The notes beneath the pieces were generated by a model. That model saw only the letters and a list, made by a program, of their open reading frames with translations. It was not told where the DNA came from and searched no databases. Positions 55,808 to 63,478 of a stretch of DNA of 64,000 nucleotides are shown here, piece after piece; positions within the stretch are counted from its first letter, which is position 1, and each line of letters starts with the position of its first letter. Made by a program: the position numbers and the translations under genes. Source of the DNA: Natronococcus sp. A-GB1 (GTDB lineage Archaea > Halobacteriota > Halobacteria > Halobacteriales > Natrialbaceae); contig NZ_JARUKW010000012.1 of assembly GCF_029688845.1 (NCBI RefSeq), positions 83,987 through 147,986 of the forward strand, given 5' to 3'.

Positions 55808-56056
55808 GAGACAAACAAACCGACAGTGGAAGACTCAGCTGCTTTCGCTACCGTATGAAACCCCACACTCAGTAGTTCGTCGGGTTATGTGTGTTGGTAT
55901 TCGAACTCGTCGCGTCAAATAACTACGTGCAGCCGCTGACCGAACCGCCATGGTTGCGTCGACTATCCGGGAACCGCAGGTCTTCACGAAGGGAGTCCGA
56001 TCCGTCGCTGCGGCGGGAGTACGGACGCCGTCAGGGTTCACCGTGTTTCGTTTCGA

Positions 56057-56434
56057 CTACTCACCCGGATGTGCGATTGTTGTGAGGAGCGCGTTCTCGG
56101 CCTGGCGCGAGTCGAGGCGAGTGTGCTGGCAGACGACCGGAACGTCCGACTCGAGCACGCTCGCGAAATCTTCGCCTTTCGGCACCGCCTCCGGACCGTC
56201 GAGGTCGTTGAACCGGAAGTGGCGGGTCCGTTCTGCAGGGACGGTGAGTTCGTAGGGACCGACAGGATCGCGGTCGGTGAAGTACAGCGTGAGTTCGATC
56301 GTCGCTTCTTGGTCGTTGGTGTTGAGGACGCAGACGGTTTCGTGGCTGGTCATCTCGGGAACGGGGCCGGTGCTCTCCTCGGGGATGTACCCCTCCGGGA
56401 TCGACCAGGTGTGATTGCCGATCATCGAGTGCAT
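56057..56434 (-). CDS. Sensory rhodopsin transducer (ASRT/DUF1362) homologue
   Basis: 125 residues. IGNHTWSIPEGYIPEESTGPVPEMTSHETVCVLN, IELTLYFTDRDPVGPYELTVPAERTRHFRFNDL and SDVPVVCQHTRLDSRQAENALLTT match the Anabaena sensory rhodopsin transducer family closely, a soluble beta-barrel tetramer. No rhodopsin gene is in the window. Many family members are found away from rhodopsins, near sugar genes, so a photosensory role is not implied. ATG 56434 is used; ATG 56425 would also fit. The reported motif strings are within one domain covering the whole protein. Confidence 0.88.
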   Translation of the reverse strand: MHSMIGNHTWSIPEGYIPEESTGPVPEMTSHETVCVLNTNDQEATIELTLYFTDRDPVGPYELTVPAERTRHFRFNDLDGPEAVPKGEDFASVLESDVPVVCQHTRLDSRQAENALLTTIAHPGE

Positions 56435-56610
56435 CGACGGCCGTGGCGCGGATAATGCACTGGCTTGTAGCATCAGGCGCCAGACGTCGCATCGTGCGGA
56501 GAACGCTCGCGGTCGTTTCGAGGGAGTCGCCTACAGCATCAAGTCATCCGTCGCCGAAGGTGGTGTATGATAGACGGTTCGACGATTGCGCCGGCGCGGA
56601 TCGTTCGCCG

Positions 56611-57375
56611 ATGAGCCCGGCTGCCGGAAGTCTCGACGGCGCGCTCGTCGTGCTGGTGCCGCTGTTCGCGCTCGTCCTCGCGGCTGTTCACCTGTTCGCC
56701 GGGCGGCTTCGCGTCCTCGAGGTCGTCCCACGGAGCCGGTGGCTGTCCGTCGCGGGCGGCGTCTCGGTCGCCTACGTCTTCGTCCACCTCCTTCCCGAGA
56801 TCGGTGGCGCGGCGGCGGCCATCGACGAGGCCGACTCTCCCCTCACGGCGGTCGACAACCACGTCTACATCATCGCGCTGCTGGGCTTTGTCACCTTCTA
56901 CGGACTCGAGCGCTTCGCGAGGGAGACGCGGGCCGCTCCGGACGACTTGGAGGCTGGTCCGCCGACGCCCTCGGATCGAGCGTTCTGGCTCCACACGGCC
57001 TCGTTCGCAGCATATAACGCCCTCGTCGGCTACCTCCTCGTCCATCAGGAGGCTCCGGACGTCACGGGGACGACCTTCTTCGTCGTTGCGATGGCGCTGC
57101 ATTTTGTGGTGAACGATATCGGCCTCCGGGAACACCACGGCGAGGTCTACCACCGCTACGGCCGGTGGCTGCTCGCAGGCGCCGTCGTCTTCGGCGTCGT
57201 AGTCGGGTATGCCGTCACTGTCACCGAACTGTTCGTCAACGTCCTGTTCGCGTTTCTCGCGGGCGGAATTATCCTCAACGCGATCAAAGAGGAGCTGCCG
57301 GCCGAACGTCAGAGCCGGTTCTGGGCGTTCGCAACGGGCGCGGCGGTCTATACAGTCTTGCTGCTCGTTGCGTAG
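56611..57375 (+). CDS. Polytopic membrane protein (ZIP-like or unknown)
   Basis: 254 residues with about eight hydrophobic segments. It starts MSPAAGSLDGALVVLVPLFALVL. Potential metal or proton residues in helices are HLLPEIG, MALHFVVNDIGLREHHGEVYHR, and a final ELFVNVLFAFLAGGIILNAIKEELP. The last two resemble ZIP helices IV/V but lack the HxxxE/NxxxE pair. I cannot assign function. ATG 56611 is chosen because sequence before it is low-complexity and unconserved-looking. Confidence 0.65.
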   Translation: MSPAAGSLDGALVVLVPLFALVLAAVHLFAGRLRVLEVVPRSRWLSVAGGVSVAYVFVHLLPEIGGAAAAIDEADSPLTAVDNHVYIIALLGFVTFYGLERFARETRAAPDDLEAGPPTPSDRAFWLHTASFAAYNALVGYLLVHQEAPDVTGTTFFVVAMALHFVVNDIGLREHHGEVYHRYGRWLLAGAVVFGVVVGYAVTVTELFVNVLFAFLAGGIILNAIKEELPAERQSRFWAFATGAAVYTVLLLVA

Positions 57376-57497
57376 TCTCCGTCGATGAGCTTCCGGCAAC
57401 TCCGACCGCCATTGCTTTCGGTGTCTCAAAACAGGTCATTCGGACGAAAAATCGTCGCGAAAGTGTTTAAACCTCGCCAAAATCTGCGCAAAGTCGA

Positions 57498-57507
57498 TAA
57501 CTATATC
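57498..57507 (+). promoter_or_regulatory. TATA box of the symporter pair
   Basis: The sequence taactatatc lies about 32 nt before ATG 57535, in a locally AT-rich region that also has gtttaaacc at 57464-57472. Confidence 0.55.
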
Positions 57508-57534
57508 AGGGCTCGGTATGCCATCTCACCACAT

Positions 57535-57666
57535 ATGTTCGGCTTACCGACTGACACAGCTCTCGTCCTGCTTGCGATGATCCTTCTGCCGGTTGTGACG
57601 CTCGTGCTGTACTGGATCGACCTGACGACCAATGACGGCTACGTCTCGATTCTAGGGAGGCGATAG
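57535..57666 (+). CDS. Symporter small accessory protein (43 aa)
   Basis: 43 residues, MFGLPTDTALVLLAMILLPVV and then TLVLYWIDLTT, forming one or one and a half membrane helices with a short polar tail. The TAG is followed after one base by the ATG of the large symporter, so translation is coupled. Tiny subunits of this kind precede SSS carriers in archaea (family knowledge, called symporter small accessory proteins). ATG 57535 is fixed by the TATA box. Confidence 0.75.
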   Translation: MFGLPTDTALVLLAMILLPVVTLVLYWIDLTTNDGYVSILGRR

Positions 57667-57667
57667 G

Positions 57668-59143
57668 ATGGTATCGACGATTCAGCTCACGTTCGGGGTG
57701 TATCTGCTCATCCTGCTTGCGATCGGCGCGTACTTTTTCGTGACGACGGAGACGAACCGCCTCTCGGATTACCTGCTCGCCGGTCGGGACGTCGGGACGT
57801 GGCCGGTCGCCATCTCCGAGGTCTCCTCGGTCGCAAGCGGCTGGACCTTCTTCGCCTGGGTCGGCGTCGGCTTCGCGACCGGGATCAACGGACTGTGGTT
57901 CTCGATCACGATGATCCTGCTCGTCATTTTCATGTACCGCTACGTCGGGTCGCGGTTCCGTCGCCAGTCCGAGGACCTGGGCTCTATCACGATCGCCGAT
58001 CACCTCTCGCTGGCGGTGACGAACGACCGCCTCAGCACACAGATCCGCGTCGTCGCGACCCTTTCGATCCTCGTGTTCATGGGCGCGTACATCGGCGCAC
58101 AGATCATCGCCGTCGGCGAGGCGATGGACACCGGGATCGGGATCGACTACGGCATCGCCATCGCGGTCGGCGGCGTCGTCGTCGGGCTCTACACGATGCT
58201 CGGTGGGTTCAACGCCTCGGTCTGGACCGACGTCTTTCAGGGTATCCTGATCTTCGTCGCGGCGGTCACCCTTCCGATCCTGATGATCGGCGAGGTCGGC
58301 GGCTGGTCGGCGTTCGTCGCCGAAGCCGGCGCCGTCGACGACGCGGCGCTGCTCGATATCACCGGCGGACTCGCCGGTCAGGCGCTCCTCATCGGCACGC
58401 TCGCATGGGTGACGTTCGCGTTCGGAACTATCGGCCAGCCCCACTCGCTGATGCGCCTGCAGGCGATCCGCTCCGAACGGCTGCTCAGCCCTGCCGCGGT
58501 CATCGCCGTCGCCTTCCAGTCGCTGCGGCTGACGGTGCCGCTGCTCATCGGCGCCGCCGGTCGCGTCCTCTACGGCTCCGTTGACAACCCCGAGAACGTC
58601 GCGATGATGGCCATCGTCGACTTCTTCCCCGCCGTTGTCGCCGGGGTCCTGCTCGCGGCGATCGTCTCCGCGATTCTCTCGACGTCGGACTCGATGCTGC
58701 TGGTCGCCTCGTCCGATTTCACCCGGTTCTACGAGGAGCGGATCGATCCGGACGCGAGTCAGAAAACGCTTATTCTGCTCGGCCGGGCGACCGTGGGCGT
58801 CCTGGCGCTCGGCGGTATCGCGCTCGCGTTCGTCCGTCCCGGCACGATCTTCGAGATCATCGAGTTCGCCTACGTCGGACTGGGCGCGACGTTCGGGCTG
58901 CCCCTGCTGTTCATGCTGTTCTGGGAGCGAACGACGGGGGAAGCGATCCTGGCGGGGATCGTCGTCGGCCTCGGCTCGTCGATCGGGAACCTCTACCTGC
59001 TGCCGGACTACTTCCCGATCCTCGTCTGGCCCGTCTGTATCGCCGTGATCGTCGGCGTCACGCTCGCGACCGCCGAAAGCGGCGCCGACGTCGCGGGTGT
59101 ACCTGAGCCGACGACGGATAGCACTTCTCCCGCAGACGACTGA
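57668..59143 (+). CDS. Sodium:solute symporter (PutP-like SSS family)
   Basis: 491 residues, about 13 segments. NRLSDYLLAGRDVGTWPVAISEVSS at the start of helix 2, GLYTMLGGFNASVWTDVFQGILIF (SSS signature) and AAIVSAILSTSDSMLLVASSDFTRF (helix 8, Na2-site serines) are clear. The solute is likely an amino acid such as proline or a carboxylate (inference from similarity to PutP). It is only 1 bp after its small partner and 90 bp before bax1. It is distinct from the symporter at 16045-17643. Confidence 0.92.
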   Translation: MVSTIQLTFGVYLLILLAIGAYFFVTTETNRLSDYLLAGRDVGTWPVAISEVSSVASGWTFFAWVGVGFATGINGLWFSITMILLVIFMYRYVGSRFRRQSEDLGSITIADHLSLAVTNDRLSTQIRVVATLSILVFMGAYIGAQIIAVGEAMDTGIGIDYGIAIAVGGVVVGLYTMLGGFNASVWTDVFQGILIFVAAVTLPILMIGEVGGWSAFVAEAGAVDDAALLDITGGLAGQALLIGTLAWVTFAFGTIGQPHSLMRLQAIRSERLLSPAAVIAVAFQSLRLTVPLLIGAAGRVLYGSVDNPENVAMMAIVDFFPAVVAGVLLAAIVSAILSTSDSMLLVASSDFTRFYEERIDPDASQKTLILLGRATVGVLALGGIALAFVRPGTIFEIIEFAYVGLGATFGLPLLFMLFWERTTGEAILAGIVVGLGSSIGNLYLLPDYFPILVWPVCIAVIVGVTLATAESGADVAGVPEPTTDSTSPADD

Positions 59144-59233
59144 TTGACCCGACCGGCGCGTTGGGACAGTCTCCGGTTCGCCGGTCCTCTCGGTGCGGAT
59201 CACTTTTGCGTCCGGCACACCGACTCGAGACAG

Positions 59234-60763
59234 ATGCTGACGAAGGACCTGCTGCGCGTCTCGAGGGCCGGCGGGGGGTACCACCCGCAGTTCGCGAGCC
59301 GCGAGCACCGTCCCCTCGCCGCCCGCGTCATCGGTACCTACCAGGGTCACGTCGGTCACACCCGTGAGGAGCTCGAGGCCGCGCTCACGGACCTCGAGCG
59401 CGACGCCGATCACTTCAAGCTCGTTCGGGGTTTTTCGGCCCTGCTCGAGCGCGAGGCGACGTTCGAGACCGACGCCGAGATCGATCCGGAGCGCGCCCGA
59501 CGGGCGACGTTCGAGGCGGCGGAGGCCGTCGGCGCCGTCACCGGCGCGGAGCGCGAGACGGCGCTCGCCCGCGCGGCCGACGGGCTCGGACTCTCGACTG
59601 CGGCCCTCGAGCGGGCGCTGTACGCCGACCTCGAGGAACGACAGGTTCTCGAGGCGGTCGATTCCCGGTGGGCCCCCGACGGCCTCGTCGTCCAGTACAA
59701 CCTCTCGCTGGCCCAGACGGCGCTGTTCGACGCCACCCAACTCCGCGTCAGGTCGAGCGACCCGAAGGCGCTGGTGTCGGCGATCAAGCGACTTCGGCTG
59801 ATGTACGAGATCCGCAAGACCGACGCCGTCGACGCGAGCGAAACCGACCTGAGCGATCGCGAGGTCGTCGTCACCGGCCCCACGCACCTGTTTCGCGCAA
59901 CCCGTCGGTACGGTACCCGTTTCGCTCGCTTGCTGCGAACGGTCGCGAAGGCAAGCGAGTGGCGACTCGAGGCGACGATCGACGACCGGGGTACCGAACG
60001 CTCCCTCGAGCTCACCGACGCCGATCCCGTGCGGGTGCCCGACGCCGACCCAGTCGCCGACGTCTCTTTCGACAGCGGCGTCGAGGCCGACTTCGCCGGT
60101 CGCTTCTCGAGCCTCGACCTCGACTGGGAGCTCGTCCGCGAACCCGAACCGCTCGAGACCGGAACGCGGGTGATGATCCCCGACTTCGCGTTCGACTACT
60201 TGCATGGCGACTTTCGGGTCTTCTTCGAGATCATGGGCTTTTGGACGCCCGAGTACGTCGAGAAGAAGCTCGGACAGCTCTCGGAACTCGAGGACGTCGA
60301 GCTGGTCGTCGCCGTCGACGAGTCGCTTGGCGTCGGCGAGGAGATCGCGGCGCGGGACTTCCGGGCGATCCCCTACTCCAGCAGCGTCCGGCTGAAGGAC
60401 GTCCGCGACGTCCTCCGGGAGTACGAACGCCAGCTCGTCGCCGACAGCGCGGCCGCGCTGCCCGAGGAGCTGCGACCCGACGCGGACGTTCACACGCTCG
60501 AGGAGCTGGCCGCCGACCGCGGCGTCAGCGAGGACGCCCTGGCCGACGTCGCCTTCCCCGAGCACGAACTGGTCGGCCGAACGCTGGTTCGACCGTCGGT
60601 GCTCGAGACGCTGGGCGAGGAGATCGAGGCCGGCTCGTCGCTGTCCGAGGCGGAGGCGACCCTCGAGAAGTACGGGATCGGCGACTCGAGTGCGGTGCTC
60701 TCGAAACTCGGCTACCGCGTCGAGTGGGAGGGGCTCGCGGGCGGGACGGTCGTCGAACGCTGA
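59234..60763 (+). CDS. Bax1-like nuclease (DUF790), XPB partner
   Basis: Bax1 binds archaeal XPB and cuts bubble/overhang DNA next to the unwound site. 509 residues. DUF790 marks are TKDLLRVSRAGGGYHPQFA at the start, LVRGFSALLEREA, VQYNLSLAQTALFDATQL, and a C-terminal PD-(D/E)xK-like nuclease fold with MIPDFAFDYLHGDFRVFFEIMGFWTPEYVEKKL. This includes the PDF...E and ...K residues. ATG 59234 (MLTKDLLRVSR) is used; the longer frame is unconserved. Its usual neighbour xpb is 6.7 kb upstream. Confidence 0.9.
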   Translation: MLTKDLLRVSRAGGGYHPQFASREHRPLAARVIGTYQGHVGHTREELEAALTDLERDADHFKLVRGFSALLEREATFETDAEIDPERARRATFEAAEAVGAVTGAERETALARAADGLGLSTAALERALYADLEERQVLEAVDSRWAPDGLVVQYNLSLAQTALFDATQLRVRSSDPKALVSAIKRLRLMYEIRKTDAVDASETDLSDREVVVTGPTHLFRATRRYGTRFARLLRTVAKASEWRLEATIDDRGTERSLELTDADPVRVPDADPVADVSFDSGVEADFAGRFSSLDLDWELVREPEPLETGTRVMIPDFAFDYLHGDFRVFFEIMGFWTPEYVEKKLGQLSELEDVELVVAVDESLGVGEEIAARDFRAIPYSSSVRLKDVRDVLREYERQLVADSAAALPEELRPDADVHTLEELAADRGVSEDALADVAFPEHELVGRTLVRPSVLETLGEEIEAGSSLSEAEATLEKYGIGDSSAVLSKLGYRVEWEGLAGGTVVER

Positions 60764-60813
60764 CGGTTGTCCCGCTGGGCGAACGACTGATCTCGCCGAT
60801 TCAGTGGTGTACT

Positions 60814-60859
60814 ACAACCCACAGCGGTTGTAACCGATAAAACAACCTTTTTTGGTTGT
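60814..60859. promoter_or_regulatory. Twin operator-like palindromes upstream of satD
   Basis: Two identical half-site pairs: ACAACC, six bases, GGTTGT at 60814-60831 and again at 60842-60859. Spacers differ (CACAGC and TTTTTT), and centres are 28 bp apart. The AT-rich core between them (gataaaac) can serve as TATA for the gene at 60881. This looks like a cooperative binding site of an autoregulator. Confidence 0.7.
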
Positions 60860-60880
60860 ATGGGTGTGGGGTAGACACGA

Positions 60881-61537
60881 ATGCAACTCGACAACTCCAA
60901 ATCGCCTTCCTCACAATATGTCCTGCTCGGGGACGTAGTCGGTTCGAGGGAGATTACCGATCGAGACGGATTTCGAAAGCAACTCAGGGACACTCGGCAG
61001 ACGGTCACGGAGTCGTACGAGGAGTCTTTCGCTACGCCGCTTTCCGCTCTGAAAGGTATCGACGAAATCGGCGCTGTGTTGACATCGGTCGAACACCTCT
61101 ACAGCATCGTCGTCGCGCTCACCGATCACCTCCGTCCACACTCCATTCGGCTTGCGGTCGCTTCCGGGGAGATCGAGTTCGGAGTCGACGACCAAGACGT
61201 CTCACAGATGGACGGGGAGGCGTTCCACCGGGCGACGGAACTCCTGAAATCCATCGAGCGGACCGGTCTTCGGTTCGACCTTGATACCCGGACGGCCCCG
61301 CTCGATACCGCAGTTGCAGACGAGATCAACTTGCTGCTACATCTCCGTGAGTCGTGGACCGACCGTCAACGCGACGTAATCGAACTGTACGAGCGAACCG
61401 GCAATCAACAAGCGGTTGCCGACGATCTGGACGTGAGCCAGCAAGCCGTTTCGAACGCGCTTCGGGGCGCCTCGTGGCCACTCGCCGAGACGATCGAGAC
61501 CCGATTACGGCGAACGCTCGAGGCGTACGGCCGATGA
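60881..61537 (+). CDS. SatD-like protein with C-terminal helix-turn-helix
   Basis: 218 residues. The N-terminal part (YVLLGDVVGSREITDRDGFRKQL) and a cyclase-like central region (IRLAVASGEIEFG, then MDGEAFHRATELL) match the SatD family. The C-terminus is a sigma-factor-like HTH (ERTGNQQAVADDLDVSQQAVSNALRGASW). The role is unclear; in bacteria SatD-like proteins accompany a small membrane protein (DUF3307 type). Here a 130-residue membrane protein overlaps by four bases (ATGA). Twin palindromes directly upstream suggest autoregulation through its own HTH. Confidence 0.8.
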   Translation: MQLDNSKSPSSQYVLLGDVVGSREITDRDGFRKQLRDTRQTVTESYEESFATPLSALKGIDEIGAVLTSVEHLYSIVVALTDHLRPHSIRLAVASGEIEFGVDDQDVSQMDGEAFHRATELLKSIERTGLRFDLDTRTAPLDTAVADEINLLLHLRESWTDRQRDVIELYERTGNQQAVADDLDVSQQAVSNALRGASWPLAETIETRLRRTLEAYGR

Positions 61538-61926
61538 CCGGAATCGGTATTGCTCCGGCGGTGACCGATGCTGCGATCATCGCCGCTGCCTACCTCGGAG
61601 TGGTCGTGACCAGCGGTTCGGTAGTAACGAGGACACTTTCGTGGGCTGACGCGGAGTACGCCGATACCGTTACCGACACTGATCGCGATATTGGAGTCGT
61701 CGTCGGGAAGACGGAGAACGTTCTCCTGTTGACACTGGTCCTCGTCGGTGCGTACACGGCGATCGCGGTCATTTTCGCAGCAAAAAGTATCATCCGGAGC
61801 GACGACATGAAAAATAACAGTCTGTTCTATCTCGCCGGAACACTGGTCAACGTCACGTACTCCGTGATGGTTGGGATCGTGGTTCGGATTCTCGTCGGTG
61901 CGAGCGGAACGGCACCGGTGTTTTGA
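61534..61926 (+). CDS. Membrane partner of SatD
   Basis: 130 residues with three membrane segments. The central motif VVGKTENVLLLTLVLVGAYTAIAVIFAAKSIIR and the last segment LFYLAGTLVNVTYSVMVGIVVRILVG resemble the C-terminal half of DUF3307-associated proteins. The ATG overlaps the satD stop, so the two are translated together. Function unknown, perhaps signal input for the SatD-type regulator (inference). Confidence 0.7.
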   Translation: MTGIGIAPAVTDAAIIAAAYLGVVVTSGSVVTRTLSWADAEYADTVTDTDRDIGVVVGKTENVLLLTLVLVGAYTAIAVIFAAKSIIRSDDMKNNSLFYLAGTLVNVTYSVMVGIVVRILVGASGTAPVF

Positions 61927-61931
61927 CCGGC

Positions 61932-62477
61932 TTAAAGCTCCCGCTGGCGCCCCTTCGGCACCATCGACCGCAACTCCCCATGGACGTAGAGGCCGACGCC
62001 GATCGGCTCGAGTGCGCCCGCGATCCGGTGGGCGGCGATCAGATACCCCCAGTCGCCGTCCCAGCGCTCGAGGTCTTGATCCTCGCCCGCGGCGAACGCC
62101 CGGGCCTCCTCGGCCTCGAGTTCGATCACGCACTCGCCGGCCTCCCGGCCGAAGCGCTGGACGAAATCCGTCGTCGGCTTCCAGTGCTCCTGTCGGGTTC
62201 GCAGACAGGTCATGCCGATCGCCTCGATGGTGATCGGCGAAGGGGCGTCGCCGCCGTAGATCCAGATCTTGCCGGCCCCTTTTTCCCAGAAGGTGTAGTC
62301 GTCGAACGTCTCGGGTGGGATCGCAAAGCGGTCCGCGAAGTAGTCGACGACCTCCTCGCGGCTGGCTCGGCCCTCGACGGTCCGCTCCGCGGCGGTCGTC
62401 GGCAGCCGGCCAAAGCGCTGGCCGTCGTTTTGCTCGAGGTCGCCCTCACTCGCGCCGTCCGCGGTATCGTCGCCCAT
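61932..62477 (-). CDS. PUA-like domain protein following the RNA methyltransferase
   Basis: 181 residues beginning MGDDTADGASEGDLEQ. After an acidic start, the body (EEVVDYFADRFAIPPETFDDYTFWEKGAGKIWIYGG, then IGVGLYVHGELRSMVPKGRQREL) resembles PUA-type RNA-binding domains that accompany m5C methyltransferases. It overlaps the methyltransferase stop by one base (TGATG) and probably works as its RNA-binding subunit. ATG 62477 is used. Confidence 0.75.
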   Translation of the reverse strand: MGDDTADGASEGDLEQNDGQRFGRLPTTAAERTVEGRASREEVVDYFADRFAIPPETFDDYTFWEKGAGKIWIYGGDAPSPITIEAIGMTCLRTRQEHWKPTTDFVQRFGREAGECVIELEAEEARAFAAGEDQDLERWDGDWGYLIAAHRIAGALEPIGVGLYVHGELRSMVPKGRQREL

Positions 62478-63385
62478 CAGGCCGTCACCTCCAGTTTCGC
62501 GACGAAGAAGCCGCCGGTGTCGTTCTGGTGGGGGTAGATCCGCGCGGCTCGCTCGAGACGCTCGTCGTACTCCTCGCCGTCCCACTCGGTGAGCCCGGGA
62601 GAGTGCTCGAGGCTGAGGTCGAAGTCGACGATCCGGCAGTCCTCGCGCTCGAGGACGTGCTGGACGACGGCCTCGTTCTCCTCGGGGGCGAACGTACACG
62701 TCGAGTAGACGATCGTGCCACCCTCGCCGGTGGCCTGTACTGCTCGCCGGATGATCCCCTTCTGGATCCCCGAGACCTCGTCGAGGTAGCCTTCCGACCA
62801 GCCGTCGAGCGCGTCGGGGTTCTTCCGGATCGTCCCCTCACAGGAACAGGGGGCGTCGACGAGCGCGCGGTCGAACTCGTCGAAGTCGAACCGCTCGAGG
62901 GAGTAGTTGCGGGCGTCGTCGTTCGTGACCGCGAGGCTCGTCGCACCGAGCCGTTCGGCGTTGAATCGCAGCGCCGAAATCCGGCCGAGGTTGCTGTCGT
63001 TGGCGACGACGGTGCCCCGATCGTCCATCAGCGCCGCGAGCTGGGTCGCCTTCCCGCCGGGGGCGGCACAGCAGTCCCAGACCCGCTCGCCGGGTTCGGG
63101 CTCGAGGACGGTCGCGGGGACCGCCGACACCTCCTCCTGGCCGTGGGTAAACCCGTGAAACGACGACCACGTCGAGCCCGGCGAGTCGGTCTCGAGACGC
63201 AGCACTCGAGGGTTCCAGTGGGCACCCTCGTAGCCGACGCCCTCCTCCTCGAGGACGGTCGTCGCCCGGTCGACCGAGGCCTTGATCGTGTTCACCCGGA
63301 CCGCGTTGCCGAGCGGTCGCTCGCAGGCGGCGAGAAACGCCTCGAAGTCGTCGACGATCGGCCGGTACCGCTCGAGTGGCTCCAT
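62477..63385 (-). CDS. RNA m5C methyltransferase, NOL1/NOP2/Sun family
   Basis: SAM-dependent cytosine-C5 methylation of tRNA or rRNA. The catalytic cysteine is in VDAPCSCEGTIRKNP and the release cysteine in YSTCTFAPEENE. The SAM site is VWDCCAAPGGKATQLAALM. The N-terminal RNA-binding part is NAVRVNTIKASVDRA. 302 residues, without a PUA domain, which fits the neighbouring PUA-like gene. ATG 63385 (MEPLERYRPI) is chosen; upstream frame is not conserved-looking. Confidence 0.93.
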   Translation of the reverse strand: MEPLERYRPIVDDFEAFLAACERPLGNAVRVNTIKASVDRATTVLEEEGVGYEGAHWNPRVLRLETDSPGSTWSSFHGFTHGQEEVSAVPATVLEPEPGERVWDCCAAPGGKATQLAALMDDRGTVVANDSNLGRISALRFNAERLGATSLAVTNDDARNYSLERFDFDEFDRALVDAPCSCEGTIRKNPDALDGWSEGYLDEVSGIQKGIIRRAVQATGEGGTIVYSTCTFAPEENEAVVQHVLEREDCRIVDFDLSLEHSPGLTEWDGEEYDERLERAARIYPHQNDTGGFFVAKLEVTA

Positions 63386-63446
63386 TGCCCGTGGATTCGA
63401 GAGCCCGTCGCTTGTGGGTTTCGAAGCGCCGTGCACGTCGGCACCG

Positions 63447-63454
63447 TCTTTATG
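63447..63454 (+). promoter_or_regulatory. TATA box of the PAC2 gene
   Basis: The sequence tctttatg is centred about 29 nt before ATG 63479; leaderless transcription is expected. Confidence 0.5.
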
Positions 63455-63478
63455 TCGCTCACCCGCGATTGTCAGCAC

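Noticed and set aside
57506..60565. Minus-strand open frame of 1019 codons opposite the symporter and bax1
   Set aside because: It is rich in Arg, Gly, Asp and Val in the pattern of an antisense frame of GC-rich coding DNA. The plus-strand genes are recognisable families.
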